From positions 10,766,961 to 10,830,960 of the forward strand of contig NC_135071.1 in assembly GCF_051401765.1 (NCBI RefSeq): a stretch of 64,000 nt of DNA, in the 5' to 3' direction. The DNA is from Calliopsis andreniformis. Its lineage: Eukaryota > Arthropoda > Insecta > Hymenoptera > Andrenidae. The notes under the pieces were generated by a model. It ran no database searches. It saw only the letters and a list, made by a program, of their open reading frames with translations, and had not been told where the DNA came from. The first letter of the stretch is position 1, and every line of letters starts with the position of its first letter. Made by a program: the position numbers and the translations under genes. Positions 22,887-33,822 of the stretch are shown here, one piece after another.

Positions 22887-23788
22887 GATTCAACAGCATA
22901 TTAAATTTACCACAAGATATGATTACTGTTTTGAAATTACCTCTTAGTCAAAAATAATACAATTCAGTAGTGTCTATCCAAATCAGCTAATCCATTAAAC
23001 TGATTGCAAGTGTAGGTATATTTGTTACAAATAACGATTCACTTCAATTCTACTGTTTTTTTTCTATGTAGAAACGAAGAAATGGTAAAGTCTTCCTTTA
23101 TAACAGAACATTACATGTATTTGTGTCGTACATCGTAAGTCTTGAATGGCATTTCTCCAGCGAAGTTCGGCTAATTTTAGCGTATAACACTGTCGTAACG
23201 AGGAAGGCTGTCTGGCACAGCTGGATCTTGAGAAAAAGGAAAAGAAAATGAAAATTCCTCGGTCGAATAGTTGGCAGTTTTCCCTTGCACGCTGTTCAGC
23301 GTAACGTGTTACTCGGTCGTGGCACCGGCTAAGCTCGAAAGCGGAGCAACAAGCTCCAATCGATCCATCGTGTCGATTTTCCTCTTCCTCGTTGTCTCTG
23401 GATTAGCGTACGTGTCTGGTTGCCGTTAATGAATGAAGATGCATGAAAGGACACGTACTCTAAAAGCAGCGACAATTAAAATCGTCTGTGACGACTGATA
23501 CGCGAAAATCTTTATACGAAAATCCAGCGAAGTGAAAATTTTATTTTATTATATGTATATGTTCTAGTAAAAACTTATATTTGAATTATAGGGGAGGATA
23601 CCTGAAAATTTCAGTTTATGACTTGGATCGGGTCGTGTCGGGACTCGAAAAATTGTGATACTCGAGGACCCGAAATTTTCGCGTGAAAGTCTGTGACATT
23701 CGTGTACTCGAATATTATGTCGAGGATCAGGCAATTTCTCGATCTGATTTTATATTCATCTTTTCAGATTTTTAAACGTTTTCGTATT
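22887..23788. other. Intronic stretch with a GC-richer patch at about 23,150-23,480
   Basis: The patch has a higher CpG content than its flanks but no gene-like frame. The remaining DNA is AT-rich and unremarkable. Confidence 0.4.
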
Positions 23789-24229
23789 TTACTGATAATT
23801 ATTGAAAACGATTGAATTATAGACTCCGAATTGTTTAAAAAATATACAAAGGCACTGGGACGCAATAACTGGTGTAGACGAAAAAGGGTAATTCTTCTTC
23901 ACATAATTATAAATAAAGAAAAGTTGAATCAAGTTTTTTTTATTCAAGTTTTTAAATCTCAGGTGAGATCTATTCGCTTTACAGTGAAGGACGTGTAGAG
24001 GCAGTTTCAAAGTACATAGTTGCTGATACAGTTTAGATCTTTGAGATTTGTAAAGAGGACATTGCCAGACTATATGATCGATATCTTGTTCATTACTGTC
24101 ACATGGACATCTGGGGTGGTCTGTTAAGCTGATTCGAAAAAGGGAAAAATCTAAAGCATAATGATTAGCTTAGCAATGATTGATCATAATAATTAATTGA
24201 CGAGGGAGCTTTCTTTTTATAAACCAAGG
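23789..24229 (-). pseudogene. Decayed C-terminus of a non-LTR (LINE) reverse transcriptase
   Basis: A minus-strand reading of 147 codons runs from 24,229 to the TAA at 23,789-23,791, broken by one in-frame TAA (24,170-24,172). It begins PWFIKRKLPRQLI, continues after the stop with ANHYALDFSLFRI, and then shows CPCDSNEQDIDHIVWQCPLY. That spacing, C-x-C-x8-H-x4-C ending in CPLY, is the C-terminal zinc-knuckle-like motif of ORF2 proteins in the Jockey/I/R1 group of LINEs. The catalytic FADD region and endonuclease are absent, in line with a fragment. The stop codon and missing 5' part make it non-functional. It lies antisense within intron 1. The clade cannot be settled from this tail alone. Confidence 0.75.
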
Positions 24230-26899
24230 TTTAGAGTTTTCAGTGTGAAAATTTTGAAAGTATTTTCTCCCTTTATTTATAAGTTGAATAAGATATTTTC
24301 ATATGACATCAACGCGAATTCTCTTTCCCTAGGGAACGTGAAATATTATTTTTCACCTTAAGAATATTTAAGAAAAGAATTAATTTATATGAAATGATTA
24401 AAATATATTTCAAAAAACAGAGGATACAAATTTCAAACTTTAACATTAAGGATACGTTTTCTGTATTATTCCAAAATAAGTACAATTTGGATCTTTTCGT
24501 TCCACTCTAGTGTACACGAAAAGGAAATTATATCGACTCGTGACATTATTTGTAATTAAGAGAAATTTTAACTCTCCTTTGGGTGTGGCGGGAAGCGTTA
24601 CCAGATTGAAGGAAGAAGGAAACCCGCAATTTCGTTCGACTCGGCGGAAGTGGACACGGGACTTTAATCTCGGTTGACAGTTTCGTAAGAACGATAATTC
24701 AACGACGATAGCAATACGACTGTCCGACAGTCCCTTAAGTCAGCTCTGCCACCTTGCTATCTATAAACTAGCGTTTAGGGCCGCGTGCCTGTGACGATGG
24801 TTAAGACAATCTCTACGTTCATGGAATACGACTCGTAAAGATCTATGACGCTCGTAAGGAAACGTTTGAACCGTCCAGGTATCATAAGTCACAAATTTGG
24901 AATGTGGGCAATAGCGACGCAGGAACGTATCGCGACTCTCTTGCGATTACTAAATGTATGGAAATTTATTTCAAGCATGACGTATCGTTAATGCAGAACA
25001 GTATAGTCTACGATATTACGCTGCGTATCGGAATAAATGAGAAACTTTGAAATAGGAAAAGAAGCGTGTCTAAGAATAATGCGGTCATTGAATTTTTTAT
25101 GGAGAGCATCCCGAGACCAACGTCTTGTGGCGTGGTTAAGGGATACGGGGAAACGTGGCACGATGGTTCTTTGTTGAATTTTATTTAAAATGTGGTATTA
25201 GTAAACAAAGAATTTTCTCTAATATCATTGCAATAGAAATATAGTGTACTTCAGAAGTAAGATAGTAGATTATTAAAAATCAAATTCGAAAAATTATTTA
25301 TTCGGTATACTTTTATGCAGATTTTTAAATGATACTTCATCATTAATGGCAGACTGTTATTTCGAATTACCACATGGCATACTGGGTCTTTCAAGTTTGG
25401 CATGAGTTTTAGACATTTTTGAATATATAAACAATTTTGTGAAAACTCGTTAAAATATTTTCAAGTGTATAATTGAAGGTTATTAAATTCAAATGTTAAA
25501 CAAAAATTATAGAACATTTTTGTTTGCAATTATATTGTAAGTAAGGGGAATCAGTATTTTGTTAGTCATGAAAGATCCTAGTGTGCCATTACAGGGTTAT
25601 TTGTGTCATGTTTGTATTATTAATGAGTAAACAGTATAATGGCATAGATAATTCCAAGTAATATGCTTGTAACGAGGATCTACTGTAGATGAAACTACGT
25701 GGCAAAGAAAAAACAAAAAAGTATGTCTCTTTGAATTTTATAAGTGATAGTTTTCGTTTTTTCTATAGTTAATCGATATGCGGATTTTTGACATTTTTGT
25801 GCATAAATGAAAGTAATTTTTCATTTGCCCAAGAATCACAATTATCTAGCTATTTTACCTAACAATTTTATCTAGTTATTTTACATTCTGCACTTTCTTT
25901 AATTTTTTGATGCTTTCTCAGGAGCCTCTCTATCTTACTCTATATTATATTATGCAGTAACTACTATTCACTTTCTACGTTGAGAGCTTCATTATTTTGA
26001 AAGATAAATAGTTCTTCAAGATACTACTTTTTTACACCCTACTATAAATTTTCTCGTAAAATTTTAAAACAAATATTTTGGTGTGCACTTCTGTTAACAA
26101 TATTAATACTCCATTGCAGCGTCAATAATGCAGGTTACTATGTTAGTTATCATTTTGTCCTACATTTGCATAACAATTTTTATATTCCATTTTGCATTCG
26201 TCTTTTCTATTGTAATTCTTTCAATGGGTTGGAAACTTTTTTTATAAAATTCCTTGGAAACCAAATAATTTAAAAAAATTTATTTTTCTTGTTATTATTC
26301 CATTTTAAACGACGATATGGAATGCTAACCAGATATGCGTTGTACCTATAACTCTGGCAATCGCAGTTACAATAAATTCATTTTAGGCAAACTATACATC
26401 CTCTACATCGACTATAACATTCTCCTGCAGTCATATTATCGGTTTATCGACCCGAATGTCGATATTGTTTGTTTGTTAATGTTCAACGACAAAAGGTAGA
26501 TCATTTGCACGTTTTCATACGTGGAAGTTGATATAGTTGTACGTACTAAAAAATAGTATAATTTACACGTCATATAGCTTTCTATGTAAATTTTATAATA
26601 ATTTGTATCGTCCTACATTGGGAAAAAATAGAATTCAATTTCGAGTACTTTCTGCGGATGATGTAATCGTGTATTATAGGTCTGAAGAGCTGCTACTTTT
26701 CGAGGTCTACCATATTTCATATTTTACGCACGTTCAGATAAAAAATTGTTGGAGGTGTGGTATCGAAAGCTTCGGTGAATCCTCCAAGGTTAGGGGCCAA
26801 AAATAAAGACGTTTCATTAAATATACAAACTTCTCCGGTTACTCTTCCCTTCGGCAGCGACAGTAGCTTCGCGACATAACTGTCTGCTCTTGGGACAGG
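24230..26899. other. Intronic stretch with a GC-richer patch at about 24,590-24,950
   Basis: The patch at 24,590-24,950 is CpG-richer. The remainder is AT-rich. An 89-codon plus frame at 26,537-26,806 has no recognisable content. No repeat or RNA gene identified. Confidence 0.4.
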
Positions 26900-28140
26900 A
26901 ATAAATTTGTTTCTTTCTTTATTTTCTGCCATTCGTCAGTTTCCTTGTGAATCCACAGGAATTCGCTGTTCCTCTGTCACCGATCGTCGAACCTCGATGA
27001 AATACAAGCATCGTCGTTCCCTTCCGCGTGACCCATGAAATATGGCGCTGTTAATTAAAGTGTGTGGGGGACATTCGGCTGAATGCAAGGCGGTGTTAAT
27101 GGGGGACAACGAAAAAATATAAGCTGGCAACCGTTTTGCTGAATGACGGGATGCCAGTGAGTGTCGCAAATTCATTTGTATAATGTTTTTGTGACGATTA
27201 TTTATGCCTCCTTTTTGGAAATCTGTTCCTTTTATGGATGCAATTATAAGTATTCGTAACATCAAATTTCCTAAGGCAGATTTTGTTTATTTAATCTATG
27301 ATAAATTATGTTAATGTAAGAGGGAAGTGAAATACTTTACCACATTCTTAATTGATATAGGGTTCTTATTACTTTTACAAGTTTTTTATTATGTATGCAG
27401 CTTGCGGTATTACGTAAAACTTTTGAAGAACATGGTTCTTTTTGTATGAGTATTTAACATAATACGTTTTTAATTACATACTCATTCATCAGTTTCATCA
27501 GGCTTTATCAGGATCATCTTCCATTTTTAATTCCTCTCTTTAAATCTAATCAAGTAGATTTCTTGTTCCAAATGTTGAAGGATAGGTATTTCAAACCTCA
27601 GATAAATCGGTAATCATTAGTTAGGTACCTTGCATATATCACAAAGACAATTTCCAAGTCGTCCAAAGAACTTCTCACAGTTCTCAGCACTCTTGATTAA
27701 TTATTTAGATGTTGCATAAATATCCAATGGAATCTCCGAGGAATCTGATCTTGCTAAAGGACGGACTAGACGGAAAGAGGAATTGGTCCATTATCGTCAT
27801 CCTTAGTCAAAGAATAGAGAAAATGATCCGTTCTTTGCCCAAGTTTCTCCAGAATTTCGTCGGATGTGGCCCCTTGCTAGCGTTTCGCTTCATTAACGAG
27901 CACCACTTCTACGTCGTCGTCGACGACGTCGCCACTCGACTTCCTAGCTTAATTATTCCACCACCAGCCGGTACACGTGTCTCGGGATCTCTCGTCGGGG
28001 CTTTTCCTATTCTTTTAATTTCGTTTTATATCGTTCCTTGGGCTACTGGGTTAATGGGGTGTCGTCATTCGTCGACATTATCGCGGACGATGGGGGCATA
28101 TTCATTTTCATTACTTCGAACCTCTTGTCGTTAAGAGGAG
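26900..28140. other. Two GC-rich intronic islands (26,900-27,130 and 27,750-28,130)
   Basis: Both are CpG-rich islands in AT-rich DNA. The second holds a 141-codon ATG frame (27,709-28,134), including a cluster of CGTCGTCGTCGACGACGTCG. The peptide has no known family features. Enhancer or conserved non-coding DNA is the simplest reading. Confidence 0.35.
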
Positions 28141-29340
28141 ACTTTAATGTAATCTTTACTATGTGTGTAACACTTGAAGTATTTCATGTACGTACTTTAG
28201 GTATTTGATACGGGACTGATACAATTTTTGTTAATTTGACGCTATGTGATATTCAGAGAATTTAATTTATTATTAATGCTTACGTGTAATTATGGTGCAC
28301 TAGTAGAAAACAAATATAGGTATAAAAATTGTAGGAATTTATTCAAATTTATTCAAATTTTGAATAATATTTGATTAATAATTTCCAGAATTTAGAAATA
28401 ATTCACACTTAATGGTTTTGTCACGAGATGAATTGCAATTTAGTTTTCAGTCGCATCTTGACTGCGAATAGATCGCGAATAGATCGTAGGTAGGTGTGGA
28501 CTTGTCCTTTGTGCATTGACAATTCTTTTACTATTCATTTGATATAAAACTCTCGGTGATCAATATGTTCCTATCAAAGCATTGTTGGCCGAAGGACAAC
28601 ATTGCGTGAGTTCTACGTCTATACTGGGTGCCATATGAAAAATGAAAGGCCGCCATTGTTCGCCTTCGATGGAGCTTTAATGCCTCATCACACTGTGGAA
28701 GTAGTTTCATTTAAATAAACGCTATTAGAGGAATCATGTCAATCGGAGTTGTTGTATTTCAAAGGTTTAATACGAATACCACGGATTCAATTCATAAATA
28801 AAAATTATATTATTTGTGTGCATATTTGCATTTTTACGTAATTTCATTCGTATTTTGTTATAATTTTATTTGAAGCACTATTATAATTTCTAGGTATATG
28901 AAAACTTCCATAATCATTAATTCACTGAAATATTGGTACCTAGTAAATGTAGGTAATCTATTTTCCAGTGTTTTCAATATTTTTTATGCATTCTTTGATT
29001 ACTTTTCGTACGTAAAACTGTTTATTCTTTTTAGTAGACAATTTTTTGTGATAAGTGATATTATCCAGTGAATGTAATAATTTATAACAGTTATTAAAAC
29101 TGTTATAAATTTACACGATATTTACGCAAGTAATGTGCCTTATATGACATTGTATAGTTCACAAAATGTAACACTTATTCTCCATGATACATATATTAGC
29201 CATAATATATTTTTAATACAAGAATATGAAAAGCAATTGTTTTATATTTTTTCTTTATTTTAAGGTAGTTTAGTGGGGAAAAATTGTTTTATTTCAAAAT
29301 AAAACATTGCACATTGTAACTAAAATTAAAATTGTTTGAT
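28141..29340. repeat. AT-rich stretch with short tandem repeats and a perfect 13-bp hairpin
   Basis: TTTATTCAAA is tandemly doubled near 28,340-28,362, and GCGAATAGATC is doubled near 28,465-28,487. ATTTATAACAGTT (29,080-29,092) pairs perfectly with AACTGTTATAAAT (29,098-29,110) over a 5-base loop. No gene. Confidence 0.5.
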
Positions 29341-29660
29341 CTCGCTGGTTGATTGCCTCCATCCAATGTGCAGCAGACGAGTGCGATGACCTTGCCAAAC
29401 GGAAATCGAAAATCGCGGGCACGACCGTGCACGTGGGTCGGCCAAAGCATTACGCAAGGCCAGAGTTCTCGATAGTGATTCACGATCAACAGTCGCTGCC
29501 CGACACCCACGCAGGCCTCTCGTCGAGAGATGTAAACGGCTGTCACACTTTTCTACTAAATTCCTCGGGTTCCACTGACCCAGGAACATGAGAAATCGTC
29601 TCCTGCTCGATATGGAAAACCAATAGTCACATGTATAGACGGCCTCCGTCATTCCCTGTC
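29341..29660. other. GC-rich intronic island
   Basis: CpG-rich, with frames open on both strands (minus 29,289-29,546 and 29,326-29,652, plus 29,349-29,591). No known product. Possible regulatory block about 1.5 kb before exon 2. Confidence 0.35.
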
Positions 29661-30710
29661 AGACTCATTCATGCATTACCTTCACGTATTTCTGGACACA
29701 CGTAGGTCCGTGGGGGGATGAGAAAAATGCTTTCTTCTTCTGTACGTGACAAAAAGATTTTTACATTGCGAAATGAGGGAAAGAATTGAACGATATTGGA
29801 ATTGTTACGTAGAAGTACGAGAGACTTGAGATAATTCGTGAAAAATTATTCGAATGAATTCTTATTCGAAGAATTCAGGAACTTGGGTGTCTGTGACAAA
29901 TGATATTTCTAGGATTACTTAATATATTGTAGAAGGAGATTATTTGATTTAAGAGGAAATATTTTTGTTATTTTTAGAAAACTTCTACCTAGAAATATAA
30001 CTTCAATTAGTATTTATATTTTAATATTAAACTCGGTTTGCTCATTATAAATACTTGAGAAAATCAAACAGCTATGAATAATAAATACAAGTTTAGATTG
30101 GAGCATATTACAAAATACGTACAAACCATGCGAGGATACTGCATGAGTAGAGCTAAATTCTTCTTATGCCAAAGATGCATGGCTAACTGAGTCCATTGCA
30201 GACGATGGCTCTTCCATGGCGAGTTTTCAATAGTTTTGAAGGCTCTCTTTCGCAAGGAAAGATCGCTCTAACAAAACAGGTTTCAAGCAACCCAATTTTC
30301 GGGAACAGTGCTATCGTTCCTCTTAAAAGTCTCTAGAGATAGATCTTATTGTTTTTCTCGAAACCATGCCAACACTTCGAATCGTTTTTCTGGTAATTTC
30401 TCTCCTTTCTTTCACAGAATCGCATGTTTTTTCACTGTAGATGGTATCTTTCTGTTTGTACAGGAAAACGATTCTTTACTCTAATTCTAATCGTTATTTA
30501 GTTCCTCTGTCTTATGCAAGGAAATAGGTACACCATACAAATAGAGCAAACATCATATTCTGTACAGAATTCCCTCGTTATACACTGACATTCATGTAGT
30601 GAGGGGCAGGTCTTCGGGAATAATTTGAGTGGTGAAAGATCAGTTTGATTTTATTAAAAAATAGCGGTGTATGCAAATGAAACTCGTTACGTTTAAATAA
30701 TTTTCGGGTA
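29661..30710. other. Intronic non-coding stretch
   Basis: AT-rich; small minus frames at 30,064-30,255 and 30,578-30,787 are unremarkable. Confidence 0.45.
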
Positions 30711-30909
30711 CAGTGAATCTGGTAAAAAACACATATCAAAAGAATATTGATAAGCATTAAATAACTGTTATGGGTTAACTGAAACATCTATAAAGAAACA
30801 AGAAGTATAAGTACTTGAAATACAGTGACTCTAACACAGAACACATATCGAGGGAATACTGATAAAGGTTAAATAGCTGTTACGCTGGGTTAAGTGAATC
30901 ATCTATAAA
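30711..30909 (+). repeat. Diverged 112-bp tandem duplication
   Basis: The segment starting CAGTGAATCTGGTAAAAAAC at 30,711 recurs as CAGTGACTCTAACACAGAAC at 30,823. Both continue with ACACATATC, GAATA(T/C)TGATAA, GTTAAATA(A/G)CTGTTA, GGGTTAA(C/G)TGAA and CATCTATAAA. The order of blocks is conserved over about 85 bases, with scattered substitutions and small indels. This is an old local duplication 270 bp before exon 2. Confidence 0.7.
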
Positions 30910-31179
30910 AGGTTAAAAAATAATTATAAGCATTTTGAATTAAATAAAAATTTCTTCAAATCTCGCTATGAAGTATACTTTATTGACATTGATTTTCGAT
31001 ATTTCAAATTGAATATTTTAAATGTAAATTGAGAATGCACAGAAGCACTTTACAGATAGTACAAAAATATGAGTACTTGAACTGATACTGTGGTATCTGT
31101 TAGTGAAAAGTCAATGGCATTGCACTTGAACTTGATTCTACCGAATGGATTAAATTGATACATGTCTACTTAATTTCAG

Positions 31180-31250
31180 ATTACAATCGCTGATATTCAT
31201 CGTGTTCTGGGCGACACACGCCAACGCGGATTTTTTCGGCGAGAGAAAAG
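31180..31250 (+). CDS. Exon 2: signal-peptide exon of an unidentified secreted or membrane protein
   Basis: Preceded by TACTTAATTTCAG and followed by gtaagtgt, both consensus splice sites. Joined to 11,464-11,474 it completes codon 4 (AG+A, Arg) and reads on for 23 codons, leaving one base (phase 1). The product so far is 27 residues: n-region MWPRLQ, core SLIFIVFWA, then THANA and DFFGERK. A-N-A satisfies the -3/-1 rule, with cleavage predicted between residues 20 and 21, so the mature protein would start DFFGERK. GC-rich third positions (GTG, TGG, GCG, GCC, AAC, GCG, GGC, GAG) contrast with the AT-rich introns and support coding. The family is not recognisable from this length; an ectodomain must follow in later exons. 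Confidence 0.8.
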
Positions 31251-31261
31251 GTAAGTGTCAG

Positions 31262-33526
31262 TTCATTCAACGTTAATAGTCCCCGAGTGCCTCGGCGGGT
31301 GATGATTCAGAGATTCAAGGACCATTTGTCCCTCTTTGCGCTTCTAGACGTTGTCTAGTATGACGATCTAGGCTACGAAATTCTCAGGAGGGCTCTTCAT
31401 CTGTCGAGGACTCCTCGAGAATATTCAGGGACTTTTTTTGCAAATCCTTCTCGCGGCCTTTTTTTTACAACGTTATTCGTTTTACGTGAGAAACGATCCA
31501 GTTTAAAGTGAGAAAGAATTGAGAAATTTATTGTGCCATGTTCTGCGTACTAACCACTTGATTTTATTTCTTTTACATCGAAACTTGTAAAAAAAATAGG
31601 GCATAGTTTTTCAAATTCTTGTTTTTGGTGAGGTCGAGGTATTTTTTTAAGATAAAAGTGTTGATTTTCTAGAAGCTTTTTTTATTAAAACACAAGTGTA
31701 ATCTTTTTTCAAGGTTTATTTATACATGTATACAATCAGAATAATATATATCAGTACCCTATAAATTAGAAAAATTTGAGAGAGCGTAAAATTTGAAAAA
31801 TGTTGTTCCTCTTTTATTTCGTTTGTAATCTTTCACTTGATCTACATTTATGATATGTTTAAATCATATATTTACATATTCTTCCTTTTTCTAAGTTACA
31901 TCATATATTGAAGTTACTTTATATCGACATGCATTTTCATTCCCATCAATTTGTCTTCTCGTAATGTAAAGTGTATCGTTGAAATGGATTCGAAGTGTGA
32001 ACGCTTTGTTTTCCCATATTGATGAGATCCTCGAATTCAGTTATCGCGCGAATTTTTCTCTGTCCAGTGTGGGTAGCAGAGCGATTCTTTTTAAACACGT
32101 GGACTTTCTTCTTATTTAAGAGAGATCACTCGAAAAGACAAATAGACCATTCAGTTTTGATGAATCGTGGAAATAGATCTTACCAACGCAAACGTTATTA
32201 ATGCCTTGTATGTCACGAGTATTTGACTTATAGTTATTTATTTTTTATTAACAACTATAACTCTTACTTTGATCTTTCTTCTTCTCTAAAATTTTAGTTG
32301 TTGCACATTACTTTAAAAGAAAACTAAAATCAGAAATTGAGTGAAACAAAATGAAAAGTGAATCAAATACAATTTTGTGAAAAAGATTCGTTTTCAAACA
32401 AAACTTTAAAAAGATAAGTACTTCATAAATGTGAATTAGAAATTATTTCTTCTTCGCTGAAAACAATTATTTGAATGAAAATTTTTGTCTCTGGGTATAT
32501 AATATGATTTGAAAGTTCGATTCGACGAAACAGTATTTGAACGAAATTTTAATAAAAGTTTCGTCAGAGGTAGAAACTATAGAAGGAATTCAAGCTGTAA
32601 AAATTTAAAGAAACACTTCGCTTGTCGGTTCAGAACCTTTGGTGATACAAGTAAAGGAGAAATGCAAACTCGCCCGTCCTGTTCTCTGTAATAATTTCAC
32701 GTTTGTGGATAATTTTTTACTGCTCGTTAAATAAGGTTATATTGGAAATAATATGAAGCAACTTTGAACAGAAGATGGGAAAGAGGGAAATTCATAAAGA
32801 AGGATTTAATAAAATCTTCCTTGAGCTGCAGTTACAAAGTCCTAATGCTTTGAAATGGTTTTATGATCATCAGCATATCTTTATTTCCTCCTTTAAGAAT
32901 TTCATAACCTGAGAAGTCGCCTCTCAGATTCAGCAGATATTTCATTCCGTGCACGCCATTTTTATACAGAGCCTAATCTCACTTTCCTGCTATTCTGATC
33001 GATTTTTATGAAGTTGAGAAACTTGCGTCAAAGGTAATTCGCCAAAGAGGGATTAAAGATTCGGTGAGATCGAATGAATACTCGAATCGAATCAAACGAA
33101 AAATATTAGAACGCGAAGTTAATCAGGGAATCAATATTGAATTTATCGATCCTTTCGTGGCAATTTGAGCTTCGTGACTTTTCAATGTTTTCTTGTATTT
33201 GTGGTTATAGGATAAAATGACCTAAGCCACATGCTTTTGCTTTCGAGGTATTGGCGTTTAAAGTTTTACACTTCAATACTGTCTTATCTACTGTTGTCCT
33301 CTTGAACTCTTAGTTTTAAGTGAAAAAGTTCTTTCAATGCCCTTTTTTCTCTCTGTGTGTATAAATTCTATATCCTATGTTTCAACAAACGCCTTGCCTC
33401 GAATTTTTTGGAGATGTGATATAAGATATTTTGACTTACAGAAACAGGTATACTCACATTTGATCATTTGGATGCTGAAATACTTTGTTACTTTTATATA
33501 CTTGTATCTTTAACAAATTTAATCCC
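31262..33526. other. 5' part of intron 2
   Basis: Mixed composition to about 31,480, then AT-rich. Small plus frames at 32,019-32,201 and 32,509-32,691 are not convincing. No repeat identified. Confidence 0.45.
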
Positions 33527-33822
33527 AAAGAGGTTAATATTCGAATAGCAAAATTTGCCTACATGCAGATGCATTCCATAGTTGAATGAACGTTGATTCA
33601 GGAGATAATAAATTGGGACTGAGTCTTTCCCAAGTCACAGAAAAATTGAAATGAGATTATGAAAAGAAATAAATTCAAGTATGAAATGGTTATTAAGTTA
33701 AGAAATTATACAATTTGCGCGTATTTATAATGTAGAATACATTTTCAATTTCAATTAATTCTTAAAAAGAGGTTAATATTCGAATAGCAAAATTTGCCTA
33801 CTTGCAGATGCATTCCATAGTT
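33527..33822 (+). repeat. A-B-A' repeat block
   Basis: A 57-bp segment A (33,527-33,583, containing AGGTTAATATTCGAATAGCA) recurs as A' at 33,766-33,822 with a single visible difference (ACATGC against ACTTGC). Between them sits the roughly 180-bp segment B (33,584-33,763), which has its own near-identical copy at 42,279-42,458. The high identity of A to A' implies a recent event. B may have been inserted with duplication of A, or A-B may have been tandemly duplicated and partly lost. Confidence 0.8.

Larger units (their letters stand above)
11475..31179 (+). other. Intron 1 (19,705 bp)
   Basis: Bounded by GTAAGT at 11,475 and TTAATTTCAG ending at 31,179. Phase 2. It contains AT-rich DNA, GC-rich islands, three or more mobile-element remnants and no exon that I can connect to the flanking reading frame. 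A long first intron directly downstream of the ATG is typical of developmental and neuronal genes in insects and often carries enhancers; that is general knowledge, not something shown here. Confidence 0.7.

Noticed and set aside
27709..28134. 141-codon ATG frame preceded by ttatttag
   Set aside because: GC-rich island, no family features, no donor or acceptor pairing that fits the flanking gene.
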